Below, piece by piece: positions 1-10,194 of a stretch of 64,000 nucleotides of DNA. How positions within the stretch are numbered: position 1 is the first letter of the stretch; every line of letters begins with the position of its first letter. The position numbers were made by a program, and so were the translations under genes. The DNA lies in contig CP136064.1 of the NCBI GenBank assembly GCA_032622095.1, forward strand, positions 188,719,794 to 188,783,793, written 5' to 3'. Below the pieces are notes generated by a model. The model searched no databases and had not been told where the DNA came from. It worked only from the letters and a program-made list of their open reading frames with translations. Source of the stretch: Siphonodentalium dalli. Lineage: Eukaryota > Mollusca > Scaphopoda > Gadilida > Siphonodentaliidae.

Positions 1-204
1 TTACCCATAATTCTGCTGTGGTTAACCCTTTCAGTGCGTAACCGATTTTTGTATCAACCCATATTTCCTTGATAATTTTTCAAATTTATTGATTATAATA
101 ATGTGATACATTGATGGAAAGAGCACTAAGAGAAATATGGGTTGATACAAAAATCGGACTTGGCACTGAAAGGGTTAAGGAGTCGATTATTTAGGGCATT
201 TCTG
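1..204. repeat. Family A palindrome, right arm, split by a B element
   Basis: Only the right arm of family A is inside the window (ends ...GGGCATTTCTG, then TA). The arm is interrupted at its internal TTAA by element B1. Rejoining the flanks gives exactly the arm seen in other copies (CTGTGGTTAAGGAGTCG). The A copy itself seems to lie in a D element, whose sequence resumes directly after it. The left part lies before the window. Confidence 0.85.
22..178. mobile_element. Element B1, TTAA-flanked MITE
   Basis: Begins TTAACCCTTTCAGTGC and ends GCACTGAAAGGGTTAA, with TTAA on both sides (22-25 and 175-178). The ends are inverted repeats that include a stretch around ATTTTTGTATCAACCC. No coding capacity. 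TTAA targets and CCCTTT ends fit the piggyBac superfamily; the assignment is an inference from ends only. Confidence 0.85.
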
Positions 205-206
205 TA

Positions 207-431
207 ATTCCCTAAAGAAATATTCAGATAATAAGTTCAACAAACAGCCATCATTTGTTGAACTTAATATCTTAACTTTTCCCTCCAATAAATATGAATC
301 CATCTGCAATTTTATTATCTGTCGTCTGCTTATTTTTCCTGAAAACCCATCCATATGAATAATAAATAGACCATTCCAATGTATACATTTATAACTGAGT
401 GGGAGAATCCATTTATTAAAGAAAGGGTTAA
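207..431. mobile_element. Element D1, truncated TTAA-type MITE
   Basis: Matches the right two thirds of family D: the GTTCAACAAA...TTGTTGAACTTA inner hairpin, then the stretch with AATAGACCATTCCAATGTAT, ending GAAAGGGTTAA. Its left third is cut off by the A copy, so D is the oldest layer of this nest. Confidence 0.75.
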
Positions 432-1704
432 AGTTGGTGTAATTAAACTCCATCTGAGGTTCATTCTCCACTTTTGATCACCTGAATTCACATGTGATTC
501 GAATATAAACCGTCACAAGAGAGATAACCCAACCCTGGAGCGGAATCAATGAACCACTGTTGTCGCTGACTTCATCAGAGATCATCCCAAACTGAATCAA
601 TCAAAGAGCAGTAACTCTACTCTTATAGTCTTATCAGAGAAATGTGCTGCATTAAACAGTTGGAGGAATGGCTTCATTTATATGTTTATCATTGGTCAAT
701 TTCTTCTTGTCCATTCATTTAATCTGCAAAAAAAAAAGGACAAAACTTTTATTTATTCCATAATTCCATTTTGAGCTGATGTTTTAAAGGGACCTCAGGC
801 TTTTTCAGTGACTAAATGTGCAAAACTTTAATAAGCCAGTAAAAACATCACCATCAAGAAGAAATGAAGAATTTTATTCTTATGTTAATTAATGAAAGTT
901 CTGCAATAATTAAATTTTGCACGTTGAAACCAAAATGGTTACAAAAACTGTCACAGTGATTTGTCATCAAAGAACGCTAATTGCACAATAAGTTCAAATA
1001 TTTTATTATCAGAATATTTTTCAAGGCTTTGACTTTCTCCTATGTTTATACATGTATGTCAAGTTTTGATGAAACTTTGGTATCTTATTGGATTAATTCA
1101 ATTGAATAATGCTTTACTCGTTTTACTAAGGCAACACTAATTTTAATGTCTGGTTTACGAACATCGCTTACAACTTTTTTCACAAAGTTGCCATGAAGTT
1201 GCACAACAACAACAAAATTAATAGTATGCTTAAATCTGAAGAAAAAAAAACTCAAACATGTAGACATTATATTTATTTATCTATTTATCACCAACTCTTT
1301 TAATAAATGTAAAGCAGCCATTCCCACTATGCTATTTGTATGCACTGATAACTTTATCTGTAACTTGGAACAAAAACCGAGGTAATACGAAAATTAACCT
1401 ACATGAAAGTGTCGGAAAACCTTAAATAAGATGTATTTCACAAATCATGTAAAATTTCATGTGATTTGCTATTTTCTGAGTATTGGTTGATTGAAAACTT
1501 TTTTATTTTTTTTTTATTCCCTCCTGCATCTTATTTCTGGTCAGATGTTCGTAAACCAGACTTTAAAATTGGTGTCGCCTAATGAAAAATGGAACAAAGT
1601 CAATCTATTTTTAAATATACTTGTTTTACAGACTTTTATAAAAAAATTCTTATTTCACACGAACCCACCTTGAAGGCCTTAATAGGTCCCTTCAGACTTC
1701 CATT
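432..1704. other. Intronic, no gene recognised
   Basis: AT-rich CASK intron sequence with short poly-A and poly-T runs. The open frames here are short and recall no family. A segment near 1654-1690 (GAACCCACC..GAAGGCCTT) recurs at 38828-38858, so part of this is a dispersed older repeat. Confidence 0.5.
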
Positions 1705-1706
1705 TA

Positions 1707-2302
1707 CAGTAATGCCTTAAAGGCCCATTTAATTTTTGAACCACCAGATCACAATATATACAACATATTCCATATTATATACCATTTGAAAGAGGAAGCT
1801 CCGAAACATTGTATTATCAACTGATCGGCTCGAATAAACTGGGAACATTGTTTTTGTCAAGGTACTGAGGTGTGTTCTGTGATTAATTTTGATCCAGACT
1901 ACTATAAAGTCTATTATTCTCAATGGAAGGGGGATAACTCTATCTATTAATAGTTTGAATTTTGATGCATTCTGGGTTGACAAGGGGGGAAGTCTTGAAA
2001 TGAATCTGATAATCTCTCTCACTTGGTGGACACTCCAAGGCCACAGCTGTTCCGTATTCTGGTGGAATATATATATTTTTGGTTCCTCTTCCAAATGGTA
2101 TATAATATGGGATATGTTGTGTATAATGTTATCTGGTCATTCAAAAATTAAGTGGGCCTTTAAATAATCGACTCCTTAACCACAGCAGAATTATGGGTAA
2201 CTTTTCAGGATTTATGGCAACAAGCCATATTTCCGACTAAATCCTGAAAAATTATCCATAATTCTGCTATGGTTAATGAGTCGATTATTTAGGGCATTAC
2301 TG
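1707..2302. repeat. Family A palindrome A2, split by element E
   Basis: Starts CAGTAATGCC after TA (1705-1706) and ends GGGCATTACTG before TA (2303-2304), so a TA target duplication is intact. The left arm is interrupted after ten bases by element E. The remaining palindrome is shortened in its centre. It ends about 170 bp before the upstream CASK exon. Confidence 0.85.
1721..2159. mobile_element. Element E, palindromic insert with TTAA duplication
   Basis: Flanked by TTAA at 1717-1720 and 2160-2163, with ends AGGCCCATTTAATTTTTGAA and the near complement. The inverted arms run about 75 bp (1721-1796 and 2084-2159). The spacer has overlapping open frames on both strands; these result from the mirrored arms and recall no protein. 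The surrounding A copy supplies the empty site. Confidence 0.8.
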
Positions 2303-2304
2303 TA

Positions 2305-2445
2305 TGTTGAACTTACTATCTGCACATTGCCTCCAAATCACTGAACAGGAATCTAATACCTTTTTCACTTATATTATCAAAACACAGCTCCAAATGAATA
2401 ATATTCAATTCCAATGTATACTGTTATAACTGAATTGGAGGGTTT
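2305..2445. repeat. Element D remnant
   Basis: Diverged piece of family D (TGTTGAACTTACTATCTG, then CCAAATGAATAATA and TTCCAATGTATACT). It lies between A2 and the splice acceptor of the CASK exon, so the acceptor region is partly built from old transposon sequence. Confidence 0.6.
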
Positions 2446-2473
2446 AATAAATTGATTTTGATTTTGATTTCAG

Positions 2474-2560
2474 GTGGAGACCGTATTAAAAGATCCCCCA
2501 GAACACTATGCAGCAAAATGTGAAGAACTCAAACACCTTCTCAGAAAACCTTACTTTGTT
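2474..2560 (+). CDS. CASK exon: end of the second L27 domain
   Basis: An 87-nt, 29-codon, phase-0 internal exon. The translation contains LKDPPEHYAAKCEELK, which I recognise as the last helix region of the second L27 domain of CASK/LIN-2, and ends PYFV, where vertebrate CASK has PHFM. CASK is a membrane-associated guanylate kinase scaffold (CaMK-like, L27, L27, PDZ, SH3, GK domains) at synapses and epithelial junctions; the second L27 binds Veli/LIN-7 in known systems. Seen here: the acceptor TTTTGATTTCAG directly before the exon and the donor GTGAGT directly after. No start or stop codon is expected. The next coding exon lies about 59 kb downstream in the same phase. The other MPP-family MAGUKs share the L27 fold but not this exact string, so CASK is the best call. 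Confidence 0.9.
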
Positions 2561-2580
2561 GTGAGTATCTTCATCAGGCC

Positions 2581-2730
2581 AGACGTTAGCAGAATGAGGT
2601 CCCCATAAAGTGAATTTAGTGATGCTACCCCACACATCAGGCTAGCATCACTACATTCACCTTCTGGGGACCTCATTTGCTTTGGTCTCATCTTCTCTGG
2701 AAAATATCTTTATTATAAAATTAACATGTT
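2581..2730. repeat. Family C fragment C1
   Basis: One terminal hairpin of family C (GCAGAATGAGGTCCCC... paired with GGGGACCTCATTTGC) followed by the start of the central part (TCTCATCTTCTCTGG). It begins about 20 nt after the CASK donor site, close to the usual reach of U1 recognition but outside the GTGAGT motif. Confidence 0.75.
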
Positions 2731-3283
2731 TTTAAGTTTCTTTAAAAAAATCTTTTTCTTTTTTAGTTTAGTTTCTCAATTCAATTCAATTCTTTATTCT
2801 CATCACCTTATACATACAGGTATGGAGAAAATAATTAACAATATGTACGTTATAATTTACAATAGCATGAGGACTCCCGGTGAACAATTTCCATTACTGT
2901 ATATGTACTATAATACCAAATACAATCAGTATATAAACCAACAAGAGTTTGTAGGTGTGTATAACTAATTTAACATAATTATGTATATATATCTTCTTGT
3001 ATACAGTGATCATGAGTCATGCGCCCTATATTCATATATACATACGTACACACACATGCTCATACACACATTTATATATAATATATATTATATATATATA
3101 CTTGCACAAAATTTATTTCAATTTCAATTGTTATATATGTGTAACGTGGTGTATTATATGTATACGTCCAAACTACAATGTTGTGAGTTCAGAACCTTCT
3201 GTTTGAGCATCAAACACCTATTAATAGTAATAATAATAGCAATATATCCCCAAATTCAACAAACCAGATACAGCGCCATGTTA
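2731..3283. repeat. AT-rich stretch with TA microsatellite
   Basis: Irregular TATA/CATA tracts around 2985-3120 on either side of otherwise unremarkable AT-rich intron. The overlapping frames here are low-complexity (Tyr, Ile, His) and I regard them as noise. Confidence 0.6.
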
Positions 3284-3430
3284 TTAACCCTTTCAGTGCC
3301 AAGTCCGATTTTTGTATCAACCCATATTTCCTTGATCATTTTTCAAATTTATTGATTATAATAATGTGATACATTGATGGAAAGAGCTCTTCGTATAAAT
3401 ATTGTCTACTATACGAGATGAAAGGGTTAA
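3284..3430. mobile_element. Element B2, TTAA-type MITE
   Basis: Same left half as B1 (TTAACCCTTTCAGTGCCAAG) with TTAA at both ends. The right end keeps only GAAAGGGTTAA; the segment before it (around ATTGTCTACTATACGAG) differs from B1 and B3, so this is either a rearranged copy or a subfamily. Confidence 0.75.
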
Positions 3431-3598
3431 CTATTCGACCATTTGGTTTGAGATATTATCTCTGAATCCTAGGCCATAATTTCTGCTTTTTATCAGTGGA
3501 TTCTTTAGATATTTTAAGTCTTTGATATTATATTTGCTTATGGATATAAAAATATGCTGGAAAAAACTTTGGGACATTCAGGCTGGAAATTTGGAAAT

Positions 3599-3860
3599 AC
3601 TGTAATCCCCTATATAATCGACACCTTAATCACAGCAGAATTATGGGTAATTTTTCAGGATTTAGTCGGAAATATGGCTTGTTACCATTCATCGGAAAGC
3701 TCTCAGTTAGAGCTTTCCGATGAATGGCAACAAACCATATTTCCGACATCAGTGAGAGCTTTCCGATGAATGGCAACAAACCATATTTCCGATACTAAAT
3801 CCTGAAAAATTACCCATAATTCGGCAGTGGTTAAGGTGTCGATTATTTAGGGCATTACTG
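3599..3860. repeat. Family A palindrome A3 with extra central repeat
   Basis: Left end slightly decayed (CTGTAATCCCC), right end GGGCATTACTG plus TA. The centre carries the segment AGAGCTTTCCGATGAATGGC twice on the right arm, so it is longer than the common form. It lies directly beside F1. Confidence 0.85.
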
Positions 3861-3871
3861 TATTGTTGTAC

Positions 3872-4134
3872 TTAACCCTTTCATGACTGGAGCTTACTGA
3901 AATTTTGCGAAAACCCTTTGGCAAAGCATTCTCTTATATATGCGAGTCTCCCGTAGGGAGCCTTGCAAATTTAAGAGAATACATTGGTCTGTCGATATTT
4001 ACCTTCACCTTGTAAGCCAATGCATTCTCTTATATATGTGAGGCTCGCTATGGGAGACTCACATATATAGAGAATGCACTGGTACAGGATCTTTAATACT
4101 GTACCAGCGCAGATCCCATCATGAAAGGGTTTAA
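3872..4134. mobile_element. Element F1, TTAA-type MITE with two hairpins
   Basis: Ends TTAACCCTTTCATGACTGG and CATGAAAGGGTTTAA. Inside are two hairpins built on CATTCTCTTATATATG and its complement, separated by a spacer with TTACCTTCACCTTG. Non-coding. Confidence 0.8.
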
Positions 4135-4738
4135 CCATTAGAATTGGACCCCAATTTCGACACCAGGAAAATCTTTAGTCTAAAGCTATGTGATTTGTAG
4201 TGTGGCATGACATCAATGAGGTTACTAGGCTTCTGCAAACGATGATTGAGTTTGTATATTCCAGGCATGCACCTCCATGGTTTGGTTTGAGATATTATCT
4301 TTCCGATTCCGAGTCCTTAATTTCCTCATTCTTATCAAATTGAATTTTCTGCAGTCTTTGCTGAGCTTATTTGTAGCAGATTGAGAAATGGAATTGGCTG
4401 AATCCTTCAATTTAGTTTCTTGCAAATTGAATTGCAATTTCACCGGAGGTAACATTAAGTCACTATTTTTGCCATGCTTTTACTCCTGTTCATTCTCTGA
4501 AATATCAAAATGCAGATGCTGTGACTTGAAAAAAAACTACAATACCGAAGTTTAACTTAAGCCTATCAACATGTTCATTACTTTCAGGTTCTTTGGATCA
4601 AACTTGACTGATTAATATAGCATATACAGACTTTATGTACTTTTCACACTCTTAAAAAGCTTACCATTATTTATAAAAATTATGGCCTCAAAAACAATTA
4701 TAAAACACAAAGCATTAGCAAGTGTGGCTTCATTACCG
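4135..4738. other. Intronic, no gene recognised
   Basis: Unique-looking AT-rich sequence; a 76-codon minus-strand frame at 4225-4455 recalls no family. Confidence 0.4.
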
Positions 4739-5270
4739 GTATACCCCCCTTTTAAAAAAAAAAAGGTGGCACACTGTTTTGCACTTGTCCATCCATGCGT
4801 TTAGCCATGCGTCCGTCCATTCGATGTCTGTTCATATCATAACTTGAACAGTAGTACTCGGATCTCAATGTAATTTGGTATGTATGTTCACTACCATGAG
4901 AACATTCAATGGCGTGTTCAATTGTTTTGTTCGGGTTTTCCATTCTAGAGTTATTTATCTTTGTTTATCTGGAAATATTGGCTTTTTGGTCAGTCCGATG
5001 TCTGTTCAGGCCATAACTTGAACAGTAATGCTCGGATCTCAATGAAAATTTTTGTATGGATGTTCACCACTATGAGGACATTCAATGGCGTGTTCATCAT
5101 CATTTTGTTTATGTTTTTCATTCTATAGTTATTCATCTTTGTTTATATGAAAATGCTGATTTTTGGATCCTTATGTCTGAGTATATGAATAGGTTATAGA
5201 TATGCCCACACTAGGCGGTATGCCACAAGGGGGTATGCACCAGACGACAGTCCATCTCTTGTTGTTACTG
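4739..5270. repeat. P-type repeat P1
   Basis: Starts GTATACCCCCC and ends near GGTATGCACCAGACGACAG, with about two internal units marked by CATAACTTGAACAGTA and TCGGATCTCAATG. The same start, units and end recur at 58.5-59.6 kb. From memory such sequences are widespread in bivalve genomes. No coding potential is clear. Confidence 0.7.
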
Positions 5271-5352
5271 GTAAAACATAAAGAACCAAGTTGTCATTTC
5301 TGCTCAGAAACATGAAATCAAGTATTAAAAGTTGTGCTCACAGTGTTCACTG

Positions 5353-5527
5353 TTAACCCTTTCAGTGCCAAGTACGATTTTTGTATCAACCCATATTTCC
5401 TTGATCATTTTTCAAATGTATTGATTATAATAATGTGATACATTGATGGAAAGAGCTCTTAGGTTTTTGTATCAACCCATATTTCCTCTTTAGATACAAA
5501 AATTGGACTTGGCACTGAAAGGGTTAA
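5353..5527. mobile_element. Element B3, TTAA-type MITE
   Basis: Complete: TTAACCCTTTCAGTGCCAAG at the left, CTTGGCACTGAAAGGGTTAA at the right, TTAA on both sides. It contains an internal repeat of the TTTTTGTATCAACCC segment. Confidence 0.85.
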
Positions 5528-6099
5528 ACATAAATTGTGTAAAATGATCTATCTTGAATGTGCCCCAGAATATAATTTGTTTAATTTTGACATTTCAATA
5601 GGATGTCTAGTTTTCTCAAATTGTCCTAATGATTTTCAAATGCAGTGCCTATAAAATGTTACTATGAGCAATTAATCTTGGATTCGACTGCCCAAAATCT
5701 ATCAGATTCTAGTAGTATATGAACTCATTATAGGAAATATTCCTACCTTATTCTACTGCTGGTTGGGTTATTATCACAAGGCATCAATCACGATGAAAAA
5801 CCTAAAAAAATGTCACACAAAAATGGTATTGAATTTCATTAGGTATGTGTGAACTTCAAAGAAGTTGTAATTTATAGTGAGAGTAATAGTGTAATTCTAA
5901 TCAACCAGCAAAGACAATAATTAGACACAGGGCAATACACTTCACCATGACAGAAGAAACATGTCATTAGCCCGGATAACATGTCTTGTTTATGTTCCCC
6001 TCCCAGGAAATGTAATTCGTGATTACTAGAAATTTGCCTGAGATGTCCGATATGACCTACTTTTCATGTTCCGTGCATTCCAAGTCTCTAATTTGCATC
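5528..6099. other. Intronic, no gene recognised
   Basis: Unique-looking AT-rich sequence without long frames or repeats that I can identify. Confidence 0.4.
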
Positions 6100-6113
6100 T
6101 TTTGCTTTCCAAA

Positions 6114-6547
6114 CAAGCCTGAATTTAGTGTGTCTGACATTTGCAGAATGATGTCCCCAGAAAGTGAATTTAGTGATGCTATTAGTGTGCTAGCATCACG
6201 AAATTCACCCTCTGGGGACCTAATGACCTAATTCTGCTTAGACCTCAACTAGGATCAGATTGATGTTCCCCAGTTGAAATTGGTAATGTTCACCCATTAG
6301 TCACCTCGATTATGCAATTTATCATTTGCAAATAAGGGGATATAGAAACCGAACAGAAGGGAAAAAGTAACTAAAAATAATGTTAATTTGAGACTGTATA
6401 TGTAAATACTACCAAAATGATGCCTAAGCAGAATGAGGTCCCCTGAGGGTGAATTTAGTGATGCTAGCCCGCCATGTGGGATAGCGTCACTAAATTCACC
6501 CTCTGGGGACCTCATTCTGCAAATGTCTGACACTAAATTCAGGCTTG
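6114..6547. mobile_element. Family C element C2, complete
   Basis: Terminal inverted repeats CAAGCCTGAATTTAGTGTGT and complement, each continuing into a hairpin with GAGGGTGAATTTAGTGATGC. Directly flanked by an exact 14-bp direct repeat, TTTTGCTTTCCAAA, at 6100-6113 and 6548-6561. Other copies show about 8-bp duplications. Non-coding. Confidence 0.85.
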
Positions 6548-6766
6548 TTTTGCTTTCCAAATACGGTCAACACCATCAATCATGATTAGGTGACATCGCT
6601 CAATCTCGGCTAATTAATTTGTGCCTATAAAGCCTTCTTTTATTTTCACAAAGATCCTTCTTCTTGTCATACACTGAGCTAATAAGACAAGACATGTTGG
6701 ATAGAAATCAGTTATCTCCAAGCAGAATATTCAGTGCAACAGTGTTAGAATCCCAGGTAGGATATA

Positions 6767-6944
6767 CAGTAATGCTCTAAGTAATCGACTCCTTAACCAC
6801 AGCAGAATTATGGGTAACTTTTCAGGATTTAGTCGGAAATATGGCTTTCCGATGAATGGCAACAAGCCATATTTCTGACTAAATCCTGAAAAGTTACCCA
6901 TAATTCTGCTGTGGTTAAGGAGTCGATTACTTAGAGCATTACTG
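6767..6944. repeat. Family A palindrome A4
   Basis: CAGTAATGCTC to GAGCATTACTG with TA on both sides. The arms are nearly perfect complements and the left arm is a little shorter in the centre. Confidence 0.9.
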
Positions 6945-7162
6945 TACTGTAGGAACTCAGTGAGTGATTCAGGGTGAAATATCGCCTGCATTCTTCTGAC
7001 AGGAATATCACTATTAATGTGACTATTGCTGAACGGTAATAAGTATAGGAATATTCATGTACATGTATTTCTCTCTTCAGTAAGTATAATGAATACTATT
7101 GGCAAATAACTGTACATGGCAAAGCCAATTTTTATGTGTACCCATACCATAGTGTCGATTAG

Positions 7163-7260
7163 GGCCCTGCGAATCGATTTGATTCGATGCGATTCAAATG
7201 TTTGTCTGTTTCGATTTGATTCAAAATCCGCTACCATGATTCGGATTTTGTCGAATCTGT
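7163..7260. repeat. Element Q terminal fragment
   Basis: Starts TAGGGCCCTGCGAATCG and continues with GATTCGAT repeats, matching the ends of the complete Q1 element at 27.4-28.8 kb. No matching right end was found nearby. Confidence 0.55.
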
Positions 7261-7773
7261 GGTGACAGGTGCATTTCCATGCTTTCTACAGACCACAGTG
7301 CTCTTACCAGAAAAGAAAATTATCTAATAATGTAGTAAATGACTTAAATGTACCATTATATCTGATTGCAAGACATGTAATGTTATCGCCAACTAATCTA
7401 TAACTAATTGACCCAATCTGTAAAAATGACATAAGTGTACAACAAAATTGTCATACAAGGCTGTGTGCTAGTGTCGTTTCAGAAATCATGGGAATTTCAT
7501 AAAACACATGTATGCCAGATTTTAGATCTTTGTTTGATTTGCGTAAATGCGAGTCTGAATATAAGTCCTGAGTATTTTTGGAAACACTGTCCAGTAAAGT
7601 CTGTCAGTTCAAGCAACAGACAACACAATCATCGCAAGTGTAGCGAAAAATACTGCGCTATTCAACAAAATGGAACAGGCATCACACGGTACGCTTGTCC
7701 ATATTTACGTCATCATTGGTTCTCTCATGCATGTACATATATTCTCGAAATAAGTGTCCCTCTCGACCACGCT
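7261..7773. other. Intronic, no gene recognised
   Basis: Contains a 113-codon + frame (7435-7776) with scattered cysteines and histidines but no recognisable domain; the sequence before it lacks gene-like signals I can defend. Confidence 0.4.
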
Positions 7774-7852
7774 TGAGTAACATTACGACTGCGTTGAAAA
7801 ATGACCATCAAATCGGTTTTAGTGTTAACTCAATGCGGTCGTAATGTTACTC
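7774..7852. repeat. Short inverted repeat
   Basis: GAGTAACATTACGACTGCG is paired with the complement of CGGTCGTAATGTTACTC across a spacer of about 35 nt. The flanks to about 7990 carry several GTGGTCGAG segments, suggesting an old element. Confidence 0.6.
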
Positions 7853-7994
7853 CAACACAGTTGTAATTTTGAATGTGGTCGAGGTTTTTAAACCGTCAAC
7901 ACAATATAACATGGCGGGTGTAACCGACAATGCAACAAAACGTGGTCGAGATAACTGCCAACGAAACATAACATGGTGTAGGTGGTCGTATACA

Positions 7995-8195
7995 AAATGG
8001 AACTAGTTTTATAAATGGGCTATTATGTTGCATAATAATACTTATTGGATCACAGAACTGTGATTTTGGAATGTAAAGTGAACTTCAGCCATTGTTTCTT
8101 CTCTCTGATAGCAGTCCACTTCTCTATAATAACCGAACAGGGAGAAGTCACTTATCCCAATTTAAATTCTCTATGATCCTCCCTGAAGTCTAGAT
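7995..8195 (-). repeat. Family J fragment J1
   Basis: Shares with J5 the order: TACTTATTGGATCA, CAGCCATTGTTTC, CAGTCCACTTCTC, CAGGGAGAAGTCAC. The outer terminus is lost, so no target duplication can be read. Confidence 0.6.
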
Positions 8196-8962
8196 AATAA
8201 TTTAGGCAAGGTTGAAGTCAAAACAACTTGTTAACTGTTCTTTGGAGGGAGACATTATGTAAGCAATGACTTTCAGATAATCCCAGACCCCTGGGGAAGT
8301 TAACGCATTAACTCCCGGAGCCCATTTAAATTATTGTTAAAACGATTAGTCGACAAACCAACATCGACGCAAAACATATTCGGGACTCAGTTTCAATGGA
8401 ACTTTTTACAATCTGTTTAAACCTGTTATGTTGATCTCTTGCTTTCAACATCTGTGAACATAATCATTACATGAGTTCGTTCATCAATTTAATCAATTAT
8501 GAAGATTTTTATCACATGATTTGATGAATAACCCAAAATTTTTCCACTGAATCATTGTCTTTTGAACAGCGCTTGTAATGGGCAAAAGTGTGACAAGGAG
8601 AATATGTAAATAAGGATATATGGGTATCGCTATATAATTCTCGGCCGCAGGTACTGACTATTCGACTCCAGAATCCCAGAGTCATTTCAACACTAATTCA
8701 ATTGCATGCAAAAAGTACGAAATAACTCGTAGTTGGCTGCAAACATGTTAATCAGTGGACAGCAATAAGCATAGTCAATCACATAACTTACTGATGCCAA
8801 GATACCAAAGTAAGGTTGTGTTAAAATGACTGTGTCACACTATTTGAATGCAGACTGCATTTCATAAAAAAAACAGTGAGCACATTTGTTTTTAAGTTAC
8901 TCAGCCTTGCTTATCTTGTATCTATTCTTGTATCTATATCTATTTCTGTGAACTTAGATGAC
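8196..8962. other. Intronic, no gene recognised
   Basis: Unique-looking AT-rich sequence. I see no long frame and no recognisable repeat. Confidence 0.4.
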
Positions 8963-9260
8963 TTAAACCTTTCTATACTGAATGGATTCTGCCAGTTAGT
9001 TATAAAAGTTTACATTGGAATGGTCTATTTTTCATTTAGATGGGTGTTCAGGTAATAAAAGCAGACGTTAGACAGAAATATAGATACCCGGTAATACAAG
9101 AGCAGAATGGTTCATATTCATTGATGGGAAATATTCAGATGATAAGTTCAACAAATGACCTATGATAAAATTACCTATATGGTCGTTATGATGAACTTAT
9201 TATCCAAACATTGCCTAAGGGAACTACTCGTCAATGAGCATTCAGTATAGAAAGGGTTAA
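8963..9260. mobile_element. Element D2, nearly complete
   Basis: Begins TTAAACCTTTCTATACTGAA and ends CAGTATAGAAAGGGTTAA. It holds the usual middle (GGTGTTCAGGTAATAAAAGC; AATATTCAGATGATAAG and its complement). TTAA at both ends. Confidence 0.8.
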
Positions 9261-9384
9261 ATGTACCTTTTTGCAATCTTAAGAAATGAATTTCACTGTT
9301 TAATTACACTGATGTTCACAATGACAATACTTGATCCTATATTCTCTATTGTTCAAGAAATTCCTATTATAGGGCCCGAGACCA

Positions 9385-9592
9385 GTTCCCTTTGGAAATG
9401 TTCAGATAATAAATTTAACTGCCATTTCCCACCAATGAGTATGAATCATTCCGCTCTTGTATTATCTTTTTGTATGTCTGTCATCTGATTTTATTACTTG
9501 AAAAACAACCCATCCAAATGAATAATAGACTGTTCCAATGAAAACTTTTATAACTGAATGGGAGAATCCATTCAGTATAGAAAGAGCTAGCC
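9385..9592. repeat. Element D3, partial
   Basis: Starts within D at GTTCCCTTTGGAAATGTTCA and ends AGTATAGAAAGAGCTAG; the terminal TTAA is mutated. Opposite orientation to D2. Confidence 0.65.
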
Positions 9593-9754
9593 AGTTAGCC
9601 GGAGGTTTTCATGGTGAGATAGATTTCTGTAGACATTATCACTGTTTCCAAAGTACTATTACTAGAAGTGAATGTGATGAAATTGAGAATATTTAATCCT
9701 CAATTCCAGAATGTTCGGATGCTCCACTAATATAAGTGAGAAATATCCAATATA

Positions 9755-9865
9755 TTTCCATAATAAGTCATTTGTTTGGATGTTCAAATTATTACTTGAT
9801 GCCTACAAATTAATTAATAGGAATCATGTAACTACTCGTCAGTGAGCATCCAGTTATTATTCTGT
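9755..9865. repeat. Element D4, decayed fragment
   Basis: Weak match to D (GATGTTCAAATTATTACTTG and CTACTCGTCAGTGAGCATCC). It supplies the C-terminal codons of the open frame that overlaps it on the minus strand. Confidence 0.4.
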
Positions 9866-10194
9866 AGACAGCATAGCAATACAATCACCATGGCAACCTG
9901 ATCAGAGTTGTAATAGTAACCCATTTCAAAAGAAAAACAATCCTGAATGTTAGCTCTAACAGCAGATTCCAGATAAATTGTGCATTTTTCTCGAAGGACC
10001 ACATATACGGCAAAAGAAAGCTCGATTGAAATACAAATAGAAAAGGCAATTACAGACCAATAAATCGCGGAGATGTCAATAGCTGCATCAACGATCACGA
10101 AAATAACGTTGATGTCGGAAATTGTACGCAGAACGGTGAATTGATAAGTGACAGAATTCATTGGTATCAGAGAATTCTTAATGGGAACTGTCAA
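9832..10194 (-). other. Open frame with two hydrophobic segments, unknown
   Basis: A 120-codon minus-strand frame. It has two hydrophobic stretches, residues about 28-60 and a shorter one near 100-110, with Cys residues between them. The layout faintly recalls the third membrane segment and large loop of a tetraspanin, but the diagnostic CCG motif is absent. The C-terminal codons come from a D repeat, so the frame cannot be an intact conserved protein as it stands. It could be a decayed exon or chance. Confidence 0.2.

Noticed and set aside
1729-2167. Two overlapping frames of 121 and 92 codons
   Set aside because: They come from the mirrored arms of element E, which make similar frames on both strands.
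2981-3355. 124-codon + frame
   Set aside because: Low-complexity translation of TA/CA-rich sequence that runs into B2.
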